The position numbers and the translations under genes are program-made. The notes below the pieces were generated by a model, which saw only the letters and a list, made by a program, of their open reading frames with translations, was not told where the DNA came from and ran no database searches. Below are positions 55,895 to 64,000 of a stretch of DNA of 64,000 nt, piece by piece. The DNA is from Microbacterium hydrocarbonoxydans (GTDB lineage Bacteria; Actinomycetota; Actinomycetes; Actinomycetales; Microbacteriaceae), in NCBI RefSeq assembly GCF_023715885.1, contig NZ_JAMBOY010000004.1:1-64000 (forward strand), written 5' to 3'. Positions within the stretch are counted from its first letter, which is position 1, and the number at the start of each line of letters is the position of its first letter.

Positions 55895-56823
55895 GCGCCA
55901 GCTCGCAAACCGTCGGTGTCGCGGAGTCCGCGCCACCAGTCGGTGGCGTTCATGGCCCCCTTGCCGGCCGGCTGCAGACGCGTCACGGCCAACGGGACAT
56001 CCGTGGTGCCGATCAGCAGTGCGGTCTTCGTCGCCGCGAGCTCGCCGGGCGCGAGCTCGCCCGGTGCGAGATCTGCGCCGCCGGCAGGGGCCGCTGCGAG
56101 GATCTTCACCCGCTGACCGCCCACGGTCGTGTGCGCGCCGGGCTCAGGGGTCACGCCGCGGAAGCGAGCGAACACCCGCGACGCCGACTGCGACCAGTCC
56201 AGTGCGCCGTCGTCGAGCGTGAGCTTGGGAGCCAGGGTGGGCTCCCCCGTCTGCGGCCCGGCGTGCAGTGTGCCTGCGTCGATGCCCGACACCACCTCGG
56301 ACGTGAGGTCGGCGCCGAACACCGCGAGCGCCTCGAGCACGGCATCCGCCGTCGCATCGCGCGGGATGTCCGCCTCCCGCATGGCGAAGACATCGCCCGC
56401 GTCGAGCTCCGGCACGAGCTGGAACACGCTGGCCCCCAGGGTCTCATCACCGGCGATGAGCGCGCGCTGCACGGGGGCCGCCCCCCGCCACCGCGGCAAC
56501 AGCGAGAAATGGAGGTTGATCCATCCGCGATCGGGTGTCGACAGCAGCGGCTCGCGCACGAGTCCGCCGTAGGCGACGATGACGCCGAGCTCGGGCTTCA
56601 GCGCCGCGATACGGCGAGTGACCTCGTCGTCGAGCCGCGCCGCCTTGAGCACCGGCAGTCCGAGGTTCACGGCGGTCTCGGCGACGGGAGACGGCGTCAG
56701 CACGCGCTTGCGGCCGAGGGGCGCGTCGGGCCGCGTGACGACCGCGAGGATCTCGTGCTCGGCGGCGAGGCGCCGGAGGGTGGGCACGGCGGCCGACGGT
56801 GTGCCGGCGAAGACGAGACGCAT
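55891..56823 (-). CDS. fmt: Methionyl-tRNA formyltransferase
   Basis: A 310-residue enzyme that formylates initiator Met-tRNA. Residues 1-190 are the formyltransferase fold, with FAGTPSAAVPTL, the catalytic Asn and His in WINLHFSLLPRWRGAAP, and Asp in LDAGDVF; the C-terminal domain binds tRNA. The sequence contains a small duplication, APGEL APGEL, near residue 262. CGGAGC precedes the ATG. priA ends 55 bases upstream. Confidence 0.94.
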   Translation of the reverse strand: MRLVFAGTPSAAVPTLRRLAAEHEILAVVTRPDAPLGRKRVLTPSPVAETAVNLGLPVLKAARLDDEVTRRIAALKPELGVIVAYGGLVREPLLSTPDRGWINLHFSLLPRWRGAAPVQRALIAGDETLGASVFQLVPELDAGDVFAMREADIPRDATADAVLEALAVFGADLTSEVVSGIDAGTLHAGPQTGEPTLAPKLTLDDGALDWSQSASRVFARFRGVTPEPGAHTTVGGQRVKILAAAPAGGADLAPGELAPGELAATKTALLIGTTDVPLAVTRLQPAGKGAMNATDWWRGLRDTDGLRAGA

Positions 56824-56878
56824 GAAGGTGCTCCGGAGGGAAGTCGGGTGGAACCGGGGCCTGGGCGGTCGGAGCCGC

Positions 56879-58837
56879 TCAGAGCTCTGGATCGAGGATA
56901 TCGAGGCGGACCGAGAGTGTGCTCCGAGAAGAGCGGCCCTTGCCGCGCCGTGCCGCGACGGCCTCGGCGACGACCGCGGCGCGCAGCGTGGTCGCCACTC
57001 TGCTTCCGGCGCCGTAGTCGAAGCGCACGAGGGCTCGAACCCGGGGCGGAACGTCGTCGGACTCCACCGGAACGGGGCCGAGCACGGCATCCGCGGGCAA
57101 CGAGAGCTCGCGAAGACCGCTCAGCGCCCGCCCGACTGCCGCAGACGACCCCTCGACGAGCGCGACTCGTGCGGCAGGGGGCATGTGCAGCGGCCCCCGC
57201 TCGGAGAGCTCTGCGCGAGCGTAGCCCGCCTGGTTCCACGTCGCGAGGGCTCGGGCCACGGCACCGTCGACACCCACGAGGTGGATGGGCGCGCCGGAGG
57301 CTGCGAGGGCGGCGGCGTTCGACCACCAGCGCAGACAGGCCTCGCCGATGCGGAGATCCGGAGCCTGCAGCATCCGCGGACCGTCGAGCAGCACCACCGC
57401 CCGGTATCCGCCCTCCGCGATCGGCTCGGCGCCCCGCGTCGCCACGACGAGAGCGGGCTTGTCGGCGACCCGCTCCACGGGGTGCGCGCTGTCGGCGACG
57501 ATGACACGGATGCCGGGGAACGCCCGACCGAGTTCGTCGGCGGTGCGCTCGCTGCCCGACGAGGCGAGTCGTAACTTCGTGGACGAGCACACCGGGCAGG
57601 TCCAGGCCCGCGCGCCGCGACCGCACCACCCGCAGACCGGCACGGCGCCGCGGTGCTTCGCTCCGAGCGGTCCCCCGCAGTGGGCGCAGCGAGCGGGCGC
57701 CCGGCATTCGGCGCAGACGAGGGAGGGGGCGAATCCCGGACGCGACACCTGCACGAGCACGGGTCCCTCGGCGGCCGCGTTGCGCGCCGACAGGAACGCC
57801 GAGGACGGCATGCGCTGGGCGGTGGGCGCCTCCATCTCCTGCGGAGTGCTGAGGATCACCCGGGGCAGGACCCGCCTGCGCGCACGGACGTCCTGCAGCC
57901 ACCCTCGCGCCACGAGGCGCTCGACATCCGTGGTGCGGGTGTGGCCGACGAAGAGCAGCGCTGAACCCTCCTGCTCCTGCCGGAGCAGCGCCGCGTCCCG
58001 TGCGTTCACGTACGGAGCCAGCGGCTCGCCGAGCAGCGGGTCACCGTCGTCCCAGATCGCCACCAGGCCGGCCTGCACCGGTGCGTAGACGGCCGAGCGG
58101 TTGCCGACGACGATGCACGGGGACTCTTCGAGTGAGCGGAGGAAGGCCCGATAGCGGTCGGGATTCGTCTGTCGGGAGTCGTAGCGGACCACGGTGCCCT
58201 CCGGCGCGACGCTCTCGAGGGCGGCGAGCAGGCGATCGAGATCGCGATGGTCGGGCACGATCAGGATGCTGGAGGCGCCGCCGTCGAGCACCGTCGTGGC
58301 GGCCGCCGCGAGCAGCGCTGCCCACCCCTGCTCCTCATCGCGCTGCTGCGGGATCGCCTCGACGGCCGCGCGCCCTCGCTCGGCGAGCACGGCGTCGAGA
58401 CCGTCGTAGGCCTCGATCACTCCCCGAGCCGCCTCGCGCGCGGCATCCGACACCCTTGCCACCGGTGCGTCGTTCGTCCACGCCTTCTCCACCCGCACCT
58501 GGCGCTTGGGGATCACCAGACGGAGGATGTCCGACGCCGACCCCGCGGCGCGGTCGGCAGTGCGACGCGCCAGCCGGTAGAGCCGATCCGGAAGCACCGA
58601 GACCGGGGAGACGACGCTCTCGATCTCCGACAGAGGCCGGTCGGCGTCGTTCTCGACGTCGAGCTCGACGACATAGGCGTCGACCACCCGACCCGCGGAG
58701 CGCAGAGGTACGCGCACACGCACCCCCGTGCCGACCTCGCCGAGTTCCTCGGGTATCGCGTAGTCGAACAGTCGGTCGAGCTGCGGCAGCGGCGAGTCGA
58801 GGAGCACGCGCGCGATACGCCGGCTCTGCGTCACCAT
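56879..58837 (-). CDS. priA: Primosomal protein PriA, ATPase-deficient actinobacterial type
   Basis: A 652-residue replication-restart protein. The N-terminal 3'-end-binding domain (residues 1-110, VRVRVPLRSAGRVVDAYV), helicase-like core, and zinc cluster (CAEC, CAHC, CGWC, CPVC) are all present. Walker A (GxGKT) is missing at its place (SSILIVPDHR), and motif II reads DDGD instead of DEEH. It thus should bind forks but not unwind DNA by ATP hydrolysis. metK ends 7 bases upstream. Confidence 0.92.
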   Translation of the reverse strand: MVTQSRRIARVLLDSPLPQLDRLFDYAIPEELGEVGTGVRVRVPLRSAGRVVDAYVVELDVENDADRPLSEIESVVSPVSVLPDRLYRLARRTADRAAGSASDILRLVIPKRQVRVEKAWTNDAPVARVSDAAREAARGVIEAYDGLDAVLAERGRAAVEAIPQQRDEEQGWAALLAAAATTVLDGGASSILIVPDHRDLDRLLAALESVAPEGTVVRYDSRQTNPDRYRAFLRSLEESPCIVVGNRSAVYAPVQAGLVAIWDDGDPLLGEPLAPYVNARDAALLRQEQEGSALLFVGHTRTTDVERLVARGWLQDVRARRRVLPRVILSTPQEMEAPTAQRMPSSAFLSARNAAAEGPVLVQVSRPGFAPSLVCAECRAPARCAHCGGPLGAKHRGAVPVCGWCGRGARAWTCPVCSSTKLRLASSGSERTADELGRAFPGIRVIVADSAHPVERVADKPALVVATRGAEPIAEGGYRAVVLLDGPRMLQAPDLRIGEACLRWWSNAAALAASGAPIHLVGVDGAVARALATWNQAGYARAELSERGPLHMPPAARVALVEGSSAAVGRALSGLRELSLPADAVLGPVPVESDDVPPRVRALVRFDYGAGSRVATTLRAAVVAEAVAARRGKGRSSRSTLSVRLDILDPEL

Positions 58838-58844
58838 CGCGCCC

Positions 58845-60038
58845 TCAGAGGCCGGCTGCCCGCCGCAGCTCCTCGGCGCGATCCGTCCGCTCCCAGGTGA
58901 AGTCGGGAAGCTCTCGGCCGAAGTGCCCGTACGCGGCGGTCTGCGCGTAGATGGGGCGCAGCAGATCGAGCTGCTCGATGATGGCCTGCGGCCGCAGGTC
59001 GAAGACATCGAGGATCGCCCGCGTGATCGCCTCGTCTGAGACCTTGCCGGTGCCGAACGTCTCGACGTAGAGACCGACGGGCCGCGCGACACCGATCGCG
59101 TACGCGACCTGCACCTCCAGGCGGTCGGCAAGGCCCGCGGCGACGGCGTTCTTCGCCACCCAGCGCGTGGCGTACGCGCCCGACCGGTCGACCTTGGACG
59201 GGTCTTTGCCGCTGAACGCTCCACCGCCGTGACGCGCGGCGCCGCCGTACGTGTCGATGATGATCTTGCGCCCGGTGAGCCCGGCGTCTCCCTTGGGACC
59301 GCCCGTGACGAAGGGGCCGGCCGGGTTGATGTAGTAGGTGATGTCGTCGAGGTCGAGACCCGTGGTCGCGAGAACCGGATCGATGACGTGCTCGCGCACC
59401 TGCGCCTGCAGCTCCTCCTGGGAGATGTCGGGGTTGTGCTGCGTGGAGAGGACGACCGCGTCGACCGTCTTCGGCGTGAAGCCGTCGTAGCCGAGGGTCA
59501 CCTGGGTCTTGCCGTCGGGGCGGAGGAACGGCAATGCGCCCGAGCGACGCACCTCGGTGAGCCGTTCGGCGATGCGATGAGCGGTCCACGCCGCCATCGG
59601 CATCAGCTGAGGCGTCTCGTTGGTCGCGAACCCGAACATGATGCCCTGGTCGCCGGCGCCGAGTCCGTCGAGCGGATCGATCGACGAGCCGTCACGGTGC
59701 TCCTGCGCGTTGTCGACGCCGTGCGCGATGTCGGAGGACTGCTCCCCCACCGAGACGCTGACTCCGCACGAGTCGCCGTCGAACCCGGTATCGCTGGAGG
59801 TGTAGCCGATCCCGTTCACGACCTGACGAACGATCGTGGGGATGTCGACGTAGGCGTCGGTGCGGATCTCCCCCGCGACGTGCACGAGTCCGGTCGTCAC
59901 GAGAGTCTCGACCGCGACGCGGGACCCCGCATCCTTCGCCAGGAGCCCGTCGAGGATGCTGTCCGAGATCTGGTCGCAGATCTTGTCCGGGTGCCCTTCG
60001 GTGACGGACTCGGACGTGAACAGACGCAGGGCGCTCAT
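58845..60038 (-). CDS. metK: S-adenosylmethionine synthetase
   Basis: A 397-residue enzyme that makes SAM from methionine and ATP. The signature sequences are [12 protein letters not shown] (residue 15 on), [16 protein letters not shown], and [19 protein letters not shown]. All are intact. GGAGC precedes the ATG at 60038. SAM supplies the many methyltransferases here. In many actinobacteria coaBC separates rpoZ and metK; here only 92 bases and a hairpin do. Confidence 0.97.
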   Translation of the reverse strand: MSALRLFTSESVTEGHPDKICDQISDSILDGLLAKDAGSRVAVETLVTTGLVHVAGEIRTDAYVDIPTIVRQVVNGIGYTSSDTGFDGDSCGVSVSVGEQSSDIAHGVDNAQEHRDGSSIDPLDGLGAGDQGIMFGFATNETPQLMPMAAWTAHRIAERLTEVRRSGALPFLRPDGKTQVTLGYDGFTPKTVDAVVLSTQHNPDISQEELQAQVREHVIDPVLATTGLDLDDITYYINPAGPFVTGGPKGDAGLTGRKIIIDTYGGAARHGGGAFSGKDPSKVDRSGAYATRWVAKNAVAAGLADRLEVQVAYAIGVARPVGLYVETFGTGKVSDEAITRAILDVFDLRPQAIIEQLDLLRPIYAQTAAYGHFGRELPDFTWERTDRAEELRRAAGL

Positions 60039-60090
60039 CGGTGCTCCAGAACGGGATCGATAGGATGAAGGGGTCGGACCCCATTCTGAA

Positions 60091-60120
60091 CCGCGCCGCC
60101 GACATCAGCCGGCGGCGCGG
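60091..60120 (-). terminator. Terminator after rpoZ
   Basis: An 11-bp perfect GC stem (60091-60101 with 60110-60120) with an 8-base loop, starting 10 bases after the rpoZ stop. Confidence 0.75.
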
Positions 60121-60130
60121 TCACAGGAGG

Positions 60131-60388
60131 TCACTCTGCGTGACGCAGGCGGAGCTTGTCCTCGTTGATCTCGTGCAGAGCGATGGTCAGCGGCTTGTCC
60201 TCGACCGAGGAGTCGACGAGCGGGCCGACGTTGTCGAAGAGGTTGCCCTCGTGCAGGTCCGAGTAGTAGTCGTTGATCTGGCGCGCGCGCTTCGCCGCGT
60301 AGATGACGAGCTCGTACTTGGAGTCCACTCGGTCGAGAAGGTTGTCGATGGGGGGATCGATGATGCCCTTGTTGTGGTGTCCGGCCAT
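60131..60388 (-). CDS. rpoZ: RNA polymerase omega subunit
   Basis: An 85-residue subunit that helps assemble RNA polymerase. [31 protein letters not shown] is typical of the actinobacterial form. A near-perfect AGGAGGTCACC lies just before the ATG at 60388, which rules out the longer upstream reading. A TAGAAT box at 60475-60480 inside the end of gmk may be its promoter. Confidence 0.95.
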   Translation of the reverse strand: MAGHHNKGIIDPPIDNLLDRVDSKYELVIYAAKRARQINDYYSDLHEGNLFDNVGPLVDSSVEDKPLTIALHEINEDKLRLRHAE

Positions 60389-60451
60389 GGTGACCTCCTG
60401 ATCAGGCGACGGGTTCGTCGCGAAGACGGCGCAATGGGCGCGCGAGAGCAC

Positions 60452-61360
60452 TCAGCGCGCAGAGCTTGAAGACAATTCTACGACCTCGGCGGCCGCAGCG
60501 GCGACGTCCTCGTTCACGACGAGGTGATCGAACTCGTTCTGAGCGGCCAGTTCGACCTTCGCAGTGCGCAGACGGCGGGCTCGCTCCTCCGGCCCCTCCG
60601 TGCCACGACCGACGAGTCGATGCACCAGCTCGTCCCAGCTGGGCGGGAGCAGGAAGATCAGCGTGGCGCTCGGCTCGGCCTTGCGAACCTGGCGCGCGCC
60701 CTGCAGGTCGATCTCCAGCAGCACCGTCTTGCCGGCGGCCAGTGCGGCGTCGATCGGCGCACGCGGAGTTCCGTACCGGGACCGGTTGTGGACCACGGCG
60801 TACTCCAGCAGCTCTCCCGCGTCGATGAGGCGGTCGAACTCGGCGTCGTCGACGAAGAAGTAGTGCACGCCGTCGACCTCGCCCGGGCGTGGCGCCCGCG
60901 TGGTCGCCGACACCGACAGATGGATCTCCGGGTTGTGCTCGCGGATGTACGCGGCAACGGTCCCCTTGCCGACGGCTGTCGGGCCGGCCAGCACGAGGAG
61001 CCGGCTGCGACCGCCGCGCGGCTCGATGACCGGGAAGCGCTCGTCGAGCCAGCGCGTCAGGGAGGCGCGCTGACGAACGCCGAGGCCTCCGAGGCGCTTG
61101 ACGGGCGAGATGCCGAGATCATCGAGGATGCGGTCGCGCTTGCCCGCACCGATAGCGGGGAGGGCGAGCAGGAAGTCCGTGATCCGCATCGACCCCTCGA
61201 CCGAGTCGGGGTCGGCGGACGCACGGGCGAGCACGGTCTGCGGCGCCGTGACGCGCATCGTGAGGTCGCGCTTCAGGGCAGCACGAGCGCGTCGACGCTC
61301 CACGGCCTTGCGGGCGGCGGCGGCGCGGTCGACTTCGGGAACGGGACGAGCCTCAGCCAC
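60452..61360 (-). CDS. gmk: Fused integration host factor (mIHF)-guanylate kinase
   Basis: A 302-residue two-domain protein. Residues 10-107 match mycobacterial integration host factor: a basic helix ([17 protein letters not shown]), [14 protein letters not shown], and [18 protein letters not shown]. Residues 118-302 are guanylate kinase: P-loop [10 protein letters not shown] (125-134), [19 protein letters not shown], and the lid with RRLRTA. Guanylate kinase makes GDP from GMP; mIHF is a nucleoid-bending protein usually encoded separately just upstream. No stop or start interrupts the join. Start is GTG at 61360, overlapping pyrF by 8 bases. Confidence 0.9.
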   Translation of the reverse strand: MAEARPVPEVDRAAAARKAVERRRARAALKRDLTMRVTAPQTVLARASADPDSVEGSMRITDFLLALPAIGAGKRDRILDDLGISPVKRLGGLGVRQRASLTRWLDERFPVIEPRGGRSRLLVLAGPTAVGKGTVAAYIREHNPEIHLSVSATTRAPRPGEVDGVHYFFVDDAEFDRLIDAGELLEYAVVHNRSRYGTPRAPIDAALAAGKTVLLEIDLQGARQVRKAEPSATLIFLLPPSWDELVHRLVGRGTEGPEERARRLRTAKVELAAQNEFDHLVVNEDVAAAAAEVVELSSSSAR

Positions 61361-62194
61361 GGCTGACCTCTCTGTACTCGGCGACGCGGGCGTCGATGGC
61401 GGCGGCGAGGTCGTGCGGGCCCGCCTGCAGGATGCTGCGACTCTCGCTCGCGATGACGGCGACGCTCATCGAGCCGAAGCGACGGTGCACGTCGGCGGGC
61501 GAGGCGCCCTGCGCTCCGAAGCCAGGAGCGAGGATCGGGGCCGCCGGGGTGAACGCGGCGAGTCCGGCATCCGTCCAGTCGACCGTCGCGCCGATGACGA
61601 AGCCGATGCTCCCCCACTCTCCCGCGCGGCCCTGTTCGGCATTGCGCGCCGACACCACCGAGACGATGTCGGCCGACACCGAGCGGCCGGTCGCCGACGA
61701 CGAGCGCTGCAGCGGCTCCGCCTCGGGATTGCTCGTCGCCGCGAGCACGAACACGCCCTTGCCGTGTGTGTGCGCGAGATCGAAGGTGCCGTCGAGCGCG
61801 CCGACTCCCAGGAACGGGTTGGTCGTGAGCGCGTCGGCCTCGAGGGAAGACCCCGGCGTGAGCCAGGCCGCCGAGTACGCGTCCATGGTGGTGCCGATGT
61901 CGCCGCGCTTGGCGTCGGCGATCACGATCAGTCCGGCTGCGCGCGCCGCCGCCAGGACCTCCTCGAGCGCCGCGTAACCCGCAGAGCCGAAGCGCTCGAA
62001 GAACGACACCTGCGGCTTGACGATGCCTGCCCGCCCGGCAGCGGCCTCGATCGTGCGCAGGCCGAACTCGCGCACGCTCGCGGCATCCTGACCGAGCCCC
62101 CATCCGTCGAGCAGCCCGGGGTGCGGATCGATACCCACGCAGAGCGGGCCGCGCTCGTCCAGGACGGCACGGACCCGCTCGCCGAAGGAAGTGG

Positions 62195-62198
<4 letters not shown>
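61353..62198 (-). CDS. pyrF: Orotidine 5'-phosphate decarboxylase (type 2)
   Basis: A 281-residue enzyme that makes UMP from OMP. The catalytic motif is [13 protein letters not shown] (around residue 92), with [11 protein letters not shown] at the start and [10 protein letters not shown] and [10 protein letters not shown] as phosphate-site parts. Its length and layout place it in the long branch. GTG start overlapping the carB stop (GTGA). Confidence 0.95.

Positions 62199-64000
<1,802 letters not shown>

Noticed and set aside
56030..56070. Short tandem repeat in fmt (APGEL twice)
   Set aside because: It is in frame, tiny and in a linker. There is no sign of function or mobility.
60070..60082. 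GGGGTC-G-GACCCC palindrome upstream of metK as a SAM-sensing element
   Set aside because: It is too short and lacks any known SAM riboswitch structure. It may be chance in GC-rich DNA.

Overview
The window looks like the chromosome of a high-GC actinobacterium of the family Microbacteriaceae, most likely Microbacterium or a close relative. This rests on gene content and order read from the sequence, not on a database search. The markers are an RbpA polymerase-binding protein, the PafB/PafC pair next to tatA-tatC and an Mtr4-like helicase, a guanylate kinase next to (here fused to) a mycobacterial-type integration host factor, an actinobacterial PriA without ATPase motifs, the Trp-associated membrane protein, and GTG/TTG starts in GC-rich DNA. 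No stretch over 300 bases lacks a gene or a named element.

Left part (1-16.8 kb). The window opens with the 3' end of an IS481-like insertion sequence that stops a few bases from a tRNA-Leu(GAG) gene. Core genes follow: an M20 peptidase, uppP, a PAC2 protein, a HAD phosphatase, trmI, an FKBP lipoprotein, pafB-pafC-tatA-tatC, a Ski2/Mtr4-type helicase, lnt, rbpA, a glycerophosphodiester phosphodiesterase, and an SPFH/NfeD membrane pair. The usual flanks of the Pup-proteasome locus are present, but all proteasome genes are absent from the place where they normally sit.

Middle part (16.8-39 kb). This is more variable: an HdeD-like membrane protein, an AraC-VOC-short UvrA-reductase cassette that looks like a resistance unit, a divergent methyltransferase/unknown-protein pair around an AT-rich palindrome, two MFS transporters, an arginase-like protein, an SGNH hydrolase coupled to a frameshifted SUMF1-like gene, an LLM flavoprotein, a DUF885 peptidase-like protein, polA, a hotdog thioesterase, the antiterminator pdtaR with a GNAT gene, a tRNA-Leu(CAA), a DUF3140 protein, a secreted lipase and two alpha/beta hydrolases.

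Right part (39-64 kb). A long run of minus-strand housekeeping genes, mostly overlapping or within tens of bases of each other. In transcription order: carB (partial)-pyrF-[mIHF-gmk fusion]-rpoZ // metK-priA-fmt-rsmB-rpe-hisE-hisG-hisF-hisI-Trp membrane protein-small membrane protein-trpC-trpB-trpA // lgt // gltB-gltD // pyk. It links pyrimidine and purine supply, SAM, histidine, tryptophan and glutamate synthesis, lipoprotein maturation and the last step of glycolysis.

A recurring regulatory feature is a TANNNT -10 box 6-7 bases before the start codon. It appears at about fifteen genes and predicts leaderless mRNAs. I saw no CRISPR array, prophage, large repeat or defence island. No clearly new multi-gene system is evident. 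The best leads are the mIHF-Gmk fusion, the missing proteasome block, the SGNH/SUMF1 pair and the AraC-VOC-UvrA2-reductase cassette.
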